NCBI GenBank assembly: GCA_964481575.1
Contig: CAYZTR010000018.1
Location: forward strand, 1 to 39,131
Reading direction: 5' to 3'
DNA from: UQRS01 sp964481575
GTDB taxonomy: Bacteria; Bacillota; Clostridia; Oscillospirales; Acutalibacteraceae
DNA: 39,131 bases
Made by a program: the position numbers and the translations under genes. Every line of letters starts with the position of its first letter. The first letter of the stretch is position 1. Under the pieces are notes generated by a model. The model searched no databases, was not told where the DNA came from, and was given only the letters and a program-made list of their open reading frames with translations. Positions 16,501 through 22,953 of this stretch are shown one piece after another.

Positions 16501-17974
16501 CCTTCTCCAGGTTGGCATCATAGCTCTCCCCATCCTGGAAATCATCGGCGGTAATGGGGCCGGTTTGAGAAATCTTCCAGGAGTTGTCGGTAGCAACGGT
16601 TTCGGTGCTGCCATCGTTATAGGTAATGACCAACTGAGCCAACAGCTTAGATCCGGTGCCGTAATTGTTGTTACCTGAAAGGAACAGCTTGCCGGAATAC
16701 CAGCCGTGGCCGGTGGTAAAGCCAATGCAGTTATCCCCGCTTTGGAGCAGGTCAGTGACATCATAGGTCTGATACAGCACATAATTGCGCTGTTGCGCCT
16801 TTTCATAGGTGGTCCAGCCGGGAGCAAACAGATCCTCTCCTACCGTCTGACCGTTAATCTGCGCCTGATACAGTCCCAAAGCGGTGGCATATAACCGGGC
16901 CGAAGCTACCGACTTGGAAATATCGAAGGTCTTACGGTACATGGGAGCGTTGTCATTCTCCAGGGTCTGCAGTTCCAGCACATTACTGACCTGAAGCCAG
17001 CCATCTGTCACTTGACCAAAGGAAAAGATGGTATGATCCGGGTCGGAGAAATCCTCTGACACCAGAATAGAGCCGGCGGCATCTTGCACCACCAGATTGT
17101 CCACAGCACCCTGTTCATTATCCACGCTGTTGGAGATCATCCGGAAGCCAATGCGGCCATAGCCTGCCAGAGTGGAAGTACGGGAATCCACCTGGGTTCC
17201 ATCAATAGAAGTGGTGATGGTGTTGCCGTTGACAGCAATGGTCATGTGGTGGGGGGTAAAATACTGATTCGCCGGCACCACTGCAGTGGGGATAGCCACC
17301 TCATCCAAACAGGTAGCCCCGCCGTTGACCCACTGATGGGGCCGCAGGTACAGGGCACCGTTGTGCTCCCGGGTATTTATCTGCCACATAAGGAAATTGG
17401 AGGTATCCTTGGCGGCAAAAACAAAGCCAAGATTATGGTTCAAAAGGCAAAAATCAAAATCAATGGTATATGCATCCGGGTGATACCCTGCCGATTCATC
17501 CGCCTGAATCCACTGGGCGCTCCAATCGCTGTCGCTGAGCAGACCAGTCTCAAACCAAGAGATATCGGAGGTTACCGAATTCCCCTGGTTATCCCAGACG
17601 GTGACGTTCCAATAATACCGGGTACCGGAGGCCAGTGTCCGTCCCTCATACCGGATATCTACACTGCCATCCGATCCCACCTTGTCACTCCGCCAGGTGG
17701 GCCGGGCTGTACCGGTCAGTTTGGCCGGATCCGTGTCCAACTTAATCTGATAATAAGCCTGCCGGATCCCCCGGACATCGGACTCCATTCTCCAGCTGAA
17801 GGCAGGATACTCCACATCAATTCCAAGGGGCGTATCCTGCTGTTCCACCTGCAGGCCGGTGATGGTAAAGGTTGATGCGTCTGCAGCTGCAGAAAGGCTC
17901 CCGAGCACAGGAACCTGCAGCAACAGACCCAGGCACAGAATCGCCGAAAGCAGCATTTTGAAGATTTGTTTCAT
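13592..17974 (-). CDS. Secreted GH78 alpha-L-rhamnosidase with LamG-like and discoidin modules and dockerin
   Basis: A 1460-residue exported rhamnosidase. The ATG at 17974 follows GGGAGGC at good spacing. In order: signal peptide (about 1-32), fibronectin-like N domain (about 38-155), one LamG-like module (about 165-350), rhamnosidase beta-sandwiches (LYQAQINGQTVG, VDLGQNIAGYARI), and a catalytic domain with DCPQRDERLGYTGD (D676; E682 probable general acid) and TTIWERWNSY (probable base). A FIVAR/Bacon-like stretch follows, then an F5/8 type C module (about 1183-1343) and a dockerin (1408-1460). It is the closest paralogue of the 1406-residue protein in the catalytic domain but differs in accessory modules. 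It is first in an operon with the GH32 gene. A strong promoter with a palindrome at the start of the transcript suggests repression by a LacI-type protein rather than control by the local AraC-type regulator. Confidence 0.93.
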   Translation of the reverse strand: MKQIFKMLLSAILCLGLLLQVPVLGSLSAAADASTFTITGLQVEQQDTPLGIDVEYPAFSWRMESDVRGIRQAYYQIKLDTDPAKLTGTARPTWRSDKVGSDGSVDIRYEGRTLASGTRYYWNVTVWDNQGNSVTSDISWFETGLLSDSDWSAQWIQADESAGYHPDAYTIDFDFCLLNHNLGFVFAAKDTSNFLMWQINTREHNGALYLRPHQWVNGGATCLDEVAIPTAVVPANQYFTPHHMTIAVNGNTITTSIDGTQVDSRTSTLAGYGRIGFRMISNSVDNEQGAVDNLVVQDAAGSILVSEDFSDPDHTIFSFGQVTDGWLQVSNVLELQTLENDNAPMYRKTFDISKSVASARLYATALGLYQAQINGQTVGEDLFAPGWTTYEKAQQRNYVLYQTYDVTDLLQSGDNCIGFTTGHGWYSGKLFLSGNNNYGTGSKLLAQLVITYNDGSTETVATDNSWKISQTGPITADDFQDGESYDANLEKDGWYTAAYTEDSSWTAAQITDYDGALQAMVGPAVREVQAFAPKSITEVNPGTWIVDLGQNIAGYARISMTQPAGTQIRLRFGEMLNQDGTLYTANLRTAKATDYYTFRGETNGEIWQPIFTFHGFQYIEVTGLQGELTSDMITGVAVSSLQEATGFYETSNAKVNQLFSNINWGQRDNYISVPTDCPQRDERLGYTGDGQVFVRSGSLNYDVCSFFHKYMQDVLANQQDDGNVPDWTPNYITAGDYYSGSYGNSGWGDAICIIPWTVYTAYGDTEILEMCYDGMKKWLDYYQSKDPDKNNLISSGTNGDWLSTEGTGMEVISTGYWAYDCLLTAKIAGVLGNTADQALYQAKYEAIRDAFLKKYVKADGTVENGSQCAQLIALKFQLVEGDQAQLVADKLVENIVSRDYHLSTGFIGVAYLCPMLSEYGYSDVAYKLLLQETYPSWLYSVNAGATTIWERWNSYNSETGQFGDVGMNSFNHYSLGSVAEWMYGYSAGILYDENEPGYQHFTVRPEQGGGLDYVNCTFESVYGTIVSNWRYLDATTLQMEVTVPANTTATVSVPTVDADSVTESGQHAGAAEGVTFVAYENGRAVYEVGAGVYQFQSTVEQRQVLVSVAAADTPCSITLNGQTYTLPANVEVPAGTEVTLTATPLDSMNNRFLAFTGDVTGYDSTVTFTADGSKNIAVNTAATGLDNLALGGAVTASSSYSTGNGTWGDSNLTDGDYTSAGGYCSQGFDNPDQSANPLIVTVDLGSQQEFQTLTLFPRQSSVTDSGTAASYPSDFSIAVSNDGSVWQTVYAATGETAAPNQAKTYSIDPVTARYVRLTVTTLGERPTDDVSYRLQLVELGVYDAVRDQTNLLQQLVEETVTKENAADVLSQANYLLGYYDFPEDQEALIQDKAQEARELLAQPDLIPGDLNGDGNLSVTDVVLLRKAILSGSFAQVGDLNGDNALSVTDVVLLRKEILKM

Positions 17975-17991
17975 AAAACAGCCTCCCATAA

Positions 17992-18003
17992 TAAAACGTT
18001 TTA
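17992..18003. promoter_or_regulatory. LacI-type operator candidate
   Basis: TAAAACGTTTTA is a perfect 12-bp palindrome with the central CG typical of LacI/CcpA-family operators. It lies just downstream of the -10 box, where a bound repressor would block initiation. Compared with the catabolite-responsive element consensus it lacks the outer G and C, so a specific LacI-type repressor fits better than CcpA. No such gene is in the window. Confidence 0.55.
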
Positions 18004-18006
18004 ATT

Positions 18007-18035
18007 ATTGTAACAAAATTCCCCCTGTTTGTCAA
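18007..18035 (-). promoter_or_regulatory. Promoter of the GH78-GH32 operon
   Basis: TTGACA (18035-18030), 17 bases and TACAAT (18012-18007) on the minus strand make a near-consensus promoter 33 bases upstream of the start codon. Such a strong promoter is expected to need repression. Confidence 0.85.
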
Positions 18036-18086
18036 TAGAATTTTCGCAAAAGACACCAAACGTACCACCTTGCCTCCGGAAATTAA

Positions 18087-18126
18087 AACAAAAAGGGACT
18101 GCTCCACAAAACCCGTGAAACAGTCC
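18087..18126 (-). terminator. Terminator after ilvC
   Basis: A 12-bp stem (18096-18107 with 18115-18126, including G-U pairs on the RNA) is followed on the minus strand by CTTTTTG. It separates ilvC from the glycosidase operon downstream. Confidence 0.8.
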
Positions 18127-18153
18127 TTTTCAAAATAAAATTGTGAGAAGCCC

Positions 18154-19164
18154 TTACTGGTCGATCTTCTTGTCGTTCCAGCTGTAGAACTTTCGGAGCT
18201 CGGCGCCGGTGGATTCCAGCAGGTGCTCCGATTTGAGACGGCGGGTAGCATTGAAGTGGGCCCGACCATTCTTGTTCTCAGCAATCCACTTGGTAGCGAA
18301 GGTACCATCCTGAATCTCAGCCAGAACCTTCTTCATTTCCTTCTTGGTCTCCTCGGTGATGATGCGCTTGCCAGTCTCATAGTCACCGAACTCGGCAGTA
18401 TCAGAGATGGAATACCGCATCTTGGAGAAGCCGCCCTGATAGATCAGGTCCACAATGAGCTTCATCTCATGGATGCACTCAAAGTAGGCATTCCGGGGGT
18501 CGTAACCGGCTTCCACCAAAGTCTCAAATCCAGCCTGCATCAAAGCGGTAACACCGCCGCAAAGCACAGCCTGCTCGCCGAACAGATCCGTCTCGGTCTC
18601 CACACGGAAGGTGGTCTCCATGACGGCAGCACGGGCAGCGCCAATGCCGGCAGCATAGGCCAGGGCAATGTCAGTTGCACGGCCGGAAGCATCCTGATAC
18701 ACCGCATACAGGGCAGGCACACCCTTGCCCTCGGCATACTCAGAACGAACGGTATGACCCGGGCCTTTAGGGGCGATCATGATGACGTCCACAAAAGAAG
18801 GGGGTACAATCTGCTTGAAATGAATGTTGAAGCCATGCGCAAAAGCAATGGTCTTGCCCTCGGTCAGATAAAGAGCAATATCGCTCTTATAGACATCCGC
18901 CTGCTTTTCATCAGGGATCAGAATCATGATCAGATCCGCTGCCTTGACCGCTTCAGCGGTGGGCAGAACAGTCAGACCGGCGGCCTCGGCCACCGCCTTG
19001 CTCTTGGAACCCTCGTACAGACCGACAACTACATCGACGCCGCTCTCCTTCAGGTTCAGGGCGTGGGCATGGCCCTGGGAACCGTAACCAATAATGGCGA
19101 CCTTCTTGCCATCCAGCAGACTCAGGTTGCAGTCTTTCTCATAGAAAATTTTCCAATTTGCCAT
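18154..19164 (-). CDS. ilvC: Ketol-acid reductoisomerase
   Basis: Converts 2-acetolactate to 2,3-dihydroxyisovalerate (and the ethyl homologue) with NAD(P)H and Mg2+ in valine, leucine and isoleucine synthesis; cytoplasmic. The 336-residue length is that of class I enzymes. The start MANWKIFYEKD follows GGAGGAAAC; the in-frame ATG 15 bases upstream overlaps this ribosome site. The Rossmann motif is GYGSQGHAHALNLKESG, followed by APKGPGHTVR and, in the C-terminal knotted domain, FGEQAVLCGG and the metal and substrate residues of ETETDLFGEQ and YECIHEMK-like segments. It is a single-gene unit with its own promoter and terminator. The leader is only about 45 bases, so no T-box or peptide attenuator fits. 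Other ilv/leu genes must be elsewhere. Confidence 0.97.
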   Translation of the reverse strand: MANWKIFYEKDCNLSLLDGKKVAIIGYGSQGHAHALNLKESGVDVVVGLYEGSKSKAVAEAAGLTVLPTAEAVKAADLIMILIPDEKQADVYKSDIALYLTEGKTIAFAHGFNIHFKQIVPPSFVDVIMIAPKGPGHTVRSEYAEGKGVPALYAVYQDASGRATDIALAYAAGIGAARAAVMETTFRVETETDLFGEQAVLCGGVTALMQAGFETLVEAGYDPRNAYFECIHEMKLIVDLIYQGGFSKMRYSISDTAEFGDYETGKRIITEETKKEMKKVLAEIQDGTFATKWIAENKNGRAHFNATRRLKSEHLLESTGAELRKFYSWNDKKIDQ

Positions 19165-19217
19165 GATAGTTTCCTCCAAACTAAAAATTAGATCGCTTAG
19201 AATCTGTAAGCCTCTAT

Positions 19218-19246
19218 ATTCTACCGCAGCAGCCGTAAAATGTCAA
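19218..19246 (-). promoter_or_regulatory. ilvC promoter
   Basis: The minus strand has TTGACA (19246-19241), 17 bases and TAGAAT (19223-19218), about 54 bases before the ilvC start. Confidence 0.8.
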
Positions 19247-19416
19247 GTCTTGCCTGAAAAGAAGCCCCCTCTTTTTTGAAAAGCACTACCTCTTTGTTCC
19301 GACATTTAACACATGGCCGCAGCATCATCCAGAATGCGGCCGGCACACCGGTTCAGAACTCGGAGCGAAAATGGACATTCCATATAAAATGTTTCAAAAA
19401 TATTTACAATTGCCTG

Positions 19417-19445
19417 TTGACATTTCATGAGTGATACTATATAAT
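19417..19445 (+). promoter_or_regulatory. Promoter of the alcohol dehydrogenase gene
   Basis: Consensus TTGACA (19417-19422) and TATAAT (19440-19445) are separated by 17 bases. Between this and the ilvC promoter (19247-19416) I see no gene. Confidence 0.9.
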
Positions 19446-19459
19446 GATTACGTTGGAGG

Positions 19460-19477
19460 TTGACAAAATATTAACAA
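19460..19477 (+). promoter_or_regulatory. Rex operator candidate
   Basis: TTGACAAAATATTAACAA matches the redox-sensing repressor Rex consensus TTGTTAANNNNTTAACAA except at two positions in the left half. It sits about 8 bases after the predicted transcription start, a repressing position. Rex commonly controls fermentative alcohol dehydrogenases in Firmicutes, so expression would rise at high NADH/NAD+. Confidence 0.6.
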
Positions 19478-19536
19478 TGTCGCCTTCCTCTGAAATCGGC
19501 CTTTTCGGGCCAAATAATTAAAGGAGTTGTATCACA

Positions 19537-20754
19537 ATGGCAAGATTTACTTTACCTCGTGACCTGTACCATGGCAAGGGTGCTTTGGAAAATCTGAAGA
19601 ACCTGCCCGGTAAGCGTGCCATCATCGTTGTAGGCGGCGGCGCTATGAAGCGCAACGGCTTCCTGCAAAAAGCGGAAGATTATCTGAAAGAAGCTGGCAT
19701 GGAAGTCACGCTGTTTGAAGGCGTAGAGCCGGATCCCTCTGTGGAAACTGTGATGCGCGGCGCGCAGGCCATGATTGATTTCCAGCCCGACTGGATTGTT
19801 GCCATGGGCGGCGGCTCTCCCATCGACGCTGCCAAAGCCATGTGGATCAAATATGAGTATCCCGATACCACCTTTGAAGATATGTGCAAGGTGTTCGGTC
19901 TGCCCACCCTGCGGACTAAGGCCCACTTCTGCGCCATTCCCTCTACCTCCGGCACGGCCACCGAGGTAACCGCCTTCTCCATTATCACCGACTATGAAAA
20001 GGGCATCAAATATCCCATTGCTGACTTTGAGATTACCCCTGACGTTGCCATTGTGGATCCCGAGCTGGCTGAGACTATGCCCCAGAAGCTGGTGGCTCAC
20101 ACCGGTATGGACGCCATGACCCACGCCATCGAAGCATATGTTTCTACTGCCAACTGTGATTACACCGATCCGCTGGCCATTCATGCCATTGAGATGATCC
20201 AGGATTCTCTGGTAGATTCTTACAACGGCGACATGGATGCCCGGGCTTCCATGCACAACGCCCAGTGTCTGGCCGGCCAGGCCTTTTCCAATGCGCTTCT
20301 GGGTATTGTCCACTCCATGGCCCACAAGACCGGCGCCATCTTCCAGGATTACGGCGCCCACATCATCCACGGTGCCGCCAACGCCATGTACCTGCCCAAG
20401 GTCATCGCTTTCAACGCCAAGGATGAGACCGCCAAAAAGCGTTACGGTATCATCGTTGACTATATGCACCTGGGCGGCGCCAACGACGATGAGAAGGTCA
20501 AGCTGTTGATTGACTATCTCCGCGGCATGAACGACAAGCTGAACATCCCCCACTGCATCAAAAACTACGGGGCAGACAGCTATCCCACCGAGCAGGGCTT
20601 TGTTCCCGAGGAAGTCTTCCTGGAGCGTCTGCCTGACATCGCAGCCAACGCCATCCTGGATGCCTGCACCGGTTCCAACCCCCGTCAGCCCAGCCAGGAG
20701 GAAATGGAAAAGCTGTTGAAGTGCTGCTACTACGATACCGAAGTAGATTTCTAA
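19537..20754 (+). CDS. Iron-containing alcohol dehydrogenase
   Basis: A 405-residue group III (Fe-dependent) alcohol dehydrogenase, cytoplasmic, probably reducing acetaldehyde or butyraldehyde to the alcohol to reoxidise NAD(P)H in fermentation. The start is the ATG after AAGGAGTTG. The N-terminal nucleotide-binding half has VVGGGAMKRNG and the GGGSPIDAAKAMW motif. The metal-binding half has VDPELAETMP, HTGMDAMTHAIEAYVS, FSNALLGIVHSMAHKTG and HGAANAM, which supply the Asp and three His ligands. Length and motifs resemble clostridial NADPH-dependent butanol dehydrogenases, but cofactor and chain-length preference cannot be fixed. It is a single-gene unit with a consensus promoter and a Rex-like operator. 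Confidence 0.93.
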   Translation: MARFTLPRDLYHGKGALENLKNLPGKRAIIVVGGGAMKRNGFLQKAEDYLKEAGMEVTLFEGVEPDPSVETVMRGAQAMIDFQPDWIVAMGGGSPIDAAKAMWIKYEYPDTTFEDMCKVFGLPTLRTKAHFCAIPSTSGTATEVTAFSIITDYEKGIKYPIADFEITPDVAIVDPELAETMPQKLVAHTGMDAMTHAIEAYVSTANCDYTDPLAIHAIEMIQDSLVDSYNGDMDARASMHNAQCLAGQAFSNALLGIVHSMAHKTGAIFQDYGAHIIHGAANAMYLPKVIAFNAKDETAKKRYGIIVDYMHLGGANDDEKVKLLIDYLRGMNDKLNIPHCIKNYGADSYPTEQGFVPEEVFLERLPDIAANAILDACTGSNPRQPSQEEMEKLLKCCYYDTEVDF

Positions 20755-20791
20755 AAGTATCTTTTCAAACATACACTCCAAATTGCAAAAA

Positions 20792-20818
20792 GGCCGTTCC
20801 ATCCGGAGCGGTCTTTTT
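20792..20818 (+). terminator. Terminator after the alcohol dehydrogenase gene
   Basis: GGCCGTTCC, four bases, GGAGCGGTC (with G-U pairs), then five T, 37 bases after the stop. Confidence 0.8.
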
Positions 20819-20983
20819 GTGTTGGCAGATTTCTGCGCTGCAGAATAGAAAAGAAAGAGCAGGAATCCGCCAAGGTTACTCCTGCAATGAAGAAGCAAGC
20901 CGCGGACAGGACACAGATACCGGCATATCCTATACGGTTATATCGGACGGCAATTCCCCTGCCCTCCATCCAGGCAGGCACAG

Positions 20984-21015
20984 AAAAAGGCACCTCCGTG
21001 GAAGGTGCCTTTTTT
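20984..21015. terminator. Bidirectional terminator
   Basis: AAAAAGGCACCT, seven bases, AGGTGCCTTTTT forms a 12-bp stem with A and T runs on both sides, so it can act in both directions. On the minus strand it follows the small ORF at 21027-21155 by 12 bases. The stretch 20819-20983 before it holds no supported gene. Confidence 0.85.
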
Positions 21016-21026
21016 ATCAGGCTGAT

Positions 21027-21155
21027 TTAACCGTTACCTTCAAAATTATTACCATCCGCATCCTTATAGACGCCGCCGTCACCGATACTGACAGACATCA
21101 CATCCTGTTGCAAATAGTCCTCGGAGAAGATGGCAGGTGTTTCATATGCTTCCAT
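21027..21155 (-). CDS. Small peptide of 42 residues, unknown function
   Basis: A short frame too small for routine gene calling. It reads MEAYETPAIFSEDYLQQDV, then MSVSIGDGG and an acidic, glycine/asparagine-rich end. It starts 22 bases after the stop of the 569-residue secreted protein, on the same strand, with a weak AAAGAGAG ribosome site, and it stops just before a strong bidirectional terminator. Position at the end of the operon supports real coding. The start (M-aromatic/acidic-ETP) resembles short clostridial peptides of unknown role, some of which are suspected modified-peptide precursors; that comparison is from memory and unproven. There is no signal peptide, membrane segment or modifying enzyme nearby. 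Confidence 0.5.
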   Translation of the reverse strand: MEAYETPAIFSEDYLQQDVMSVSIGDGGVYKDADGNNFEGNG

Positions 21156-21177
21156 TTTGAACACTCTCTTTACATAT

Positions 21178-22887
21178 TTACTGTACGGCAGCAACCTGCA
21201 CGTTGATGGACGATGTTGCCAGATAGGTCACACCGTCAGCATCTTCATACACAAGATAGAACATCACATACCGCTGCATACCCGCTGCTACACCGGTGCG
21301 ACGATAGGTATAATAGTTGAAAGCAGTAGTACCGAAGGAAGCTTTGGCCGCATAATACTTGCCGTTGGATTCATTGATAGCCCCGGTGGCAGAGAAATCC
21401 ATGGCCAGCGCCCGACCATACTGTTCCATATTGGCCTGGGTAGCCGCTACAATAACGCCGTGATCCACTACAGTATAGGAATCGTTAAAGGTACTGAAGG
21501 AATCCTGGAATCCGTCACGCAGTTGGACATTCCAAGTCAGATCATAGCCAGGATCAGCTAATACCACATCAGCAGAAGAAATGTCAATTCCCAGCACATA
21601 ATCCAGATTCAGATAACCAAGGGCAAAAACAGAACCTTCCTTTGCCTCCCAGGTAAAGGTGTAGTAACCGGGTTCCTGCACCTCAATGCTGCCCAATACA
21701 TCCGTACCATAAAAAACGGAATCGACAGAAGTCTTGGCTTTATTGATGGCATCTCCCATGGCGGTGCCGTTGACCGACAGCTGCAGCTCCTGGGCATCAC
21801 AGCTGGCGGAAGTCTTGTAGCCATAAGAAACAGTATAACATCCTGCCTCCGGAATATACACCTGCACGCCGGCATAGGTAGTCTTGGCAAACCAATACCG
21901 ATACCCGTTGGTCTCCATTCCACCGAAATTGGTCAGATCCCCAACGCTGTAAACATTGTCTGCTCCGTCATCCCGAGCCAGCTGGGCAATTACATACTGG
22001 TACCCGGTGGCGGAAGCAATGGCACTGACCGTTACGGTCTGGGAGACAGTCACTTGTTTGCTGTTGGTGTAATCCGTATTGGTCAGATTCAGCGTACCGG
22101 GCAGCGTATAGGTGCCGGGAACATTCAGATTCAGATGGGTGGTATCAAACGAAACCGGCAATGTGACCTGACTGCCGCTGCCCAAGGTAACCTGTACGCT
22201 TTCTGGCAACGCCAGATCCGCCGCAGCCACATATTGGGCCACTGTAAGGTCGCTGGGTGCGGTGATGCTGAGAATATCGTTATCAGCAGTGGCAGGGGTA
22301 AATTCCAAATAATCCAAAGCAAAGCCGGTGTTCGCATCAAGATTATCCTTGCCATAACCGGTCAGGGTGAAACGCACCGTATCGGTACCGTCCGCTACCA
22401 GGGTTACCATTCCAACCTTGAACTTATGCATCGTCTGGGATACATTGACCGAGCCACCCAATTCCACGCCGGGCTCCAGGGAAAACTCTCCCAAAGAATC
22501 CCCGCCGTTCACCGAAATGGCCAAGGAGCAATAGCTGTTGGCATTGGGCCGCACATTACACCACAGGTCATAGGATCCGGAGACCAAATCGGTGGTAGCC
22601 GGGATGGTGAATTCAATATAGCCACCCAGTCCGCCGGTACGGAAAAAGGCCAGCTTATTGGATATATCCCCGACAACTCCGCTGGTGCTTAAATTCAAGC
22701 TCCAGGCCCAGGTAGAATACTGATTTGAAGTTGCCACAGTACGGCCGGTGGAATCCACCGCCACAAAGGATGTGCTTTCCGCCTCAAAGCGGAAGGCCTG
22801 GGTGACGGCACTGCCAGCCATGGCAAAACAGGAAAGAGACAATGCCAATACCAGCACAATGGCCAAAAGTAATTTCCAGTGTTTCAT
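21178..22887 (-). CDS. Secreted binding-module protein without dockerin
   Basis: A 569-residue exported protein with no recognisable catalytic domain. The ATG follows AGGAGGAC at 7 bases. The signal peptide is about 1-25. The first module (about 32-205, starting FRFEAEST) is a CBM6/35-like beta-sandwich and is clearly homologous to the second module of the neighbouring beta-helix enzyme (FRFEAEALP, GGY(I/L)E(F/Y)T(I/L)PA, (V/N)RPN, GTDTVRFTL). An Ig-like stretch (VPGTYTLPGTL, about 215-300) and a second carbohydrate-binding-like module (about 300-440) follow, then a C-terminal beta-rich domain (about 440-569). It is alone among the large secreted proteins here in lacking a dockerin, so it would be free or bound through its own modules. 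It sits 66 bases after the beta-helix gene in the same operon. Function unknown; glycan binding is inferred from the modules. Confidence 0.85.
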   Translation of the reverse strand: MKHWKLLLAIVLVLALSLSCFAMAGSAVTQAFRFEAESTSFVAVDSTGRTVATSNQYSTWAWSLNLSTSGVVGDISNKLAFFRTGGLGGYIEFTIPATTDLVSGSYDLWCNVRPNANSYCSLAISVNGGDSLGEFSLEPGVELGGSVNVSQTMHKFKVGMVTLVADGTDTVRFTLTGYGKDNLDANTGFALDYLEFTPATADNDILSITAPSDLTVAQYVAAADLALPESVQVTLGSGSQVTLPVSFDTTHLNLNVPGTYTLPGTLNLTNTDYTNSKQVTVSQTVTVSAIASATGYQYVIAQLARDDGADNVYSVGDLTNFGGMETNGYRYWFAKTTYAGVQVYIPEAGCYTVSYGYKTSASCDAQELQLSVNGTAMGDAINKAKTSVDSVFYGTDVLGSIEVQEPGYYTFTWEAKEGSVFALGYLNLDYVLGIDISSADVVLADPGYDLTWNVQLRDGFQDSFSTFNDSYTVVDHGVIVAATQANMEQYGRALAMDFSATGAINESNGKYYAAKASFGTTAFNYYTYRRTGVAAGMQRYVMFYLVYEDADGVTYLATSSINVQVAAVQ

Positions 22888-22953
22888 AAAAAGTCCTCCT
22901 ATCTGATTTTATGTACTTTTGCGCGCTGGATCTATATGAAAGGATTCATTCTG

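Noticed and set aside
19165..19217. T-box or attenuator leader of ilvC
   Set aside because: The predicted transcript leader is only about 45 bases and has no terminator or specifier structure.
20751..20993. Minus-strand 80-codon frame with one hydrophobic segment (AGICVLSAACFFIAG)
   Set aside because: It spans the alcohol dehydrogenase terminator and overlaps that gene's end, lacks a good ribosome site, and starts inside another terminator stem. It may be a decayed membrane-protein fragment, but there is not enough to call it.
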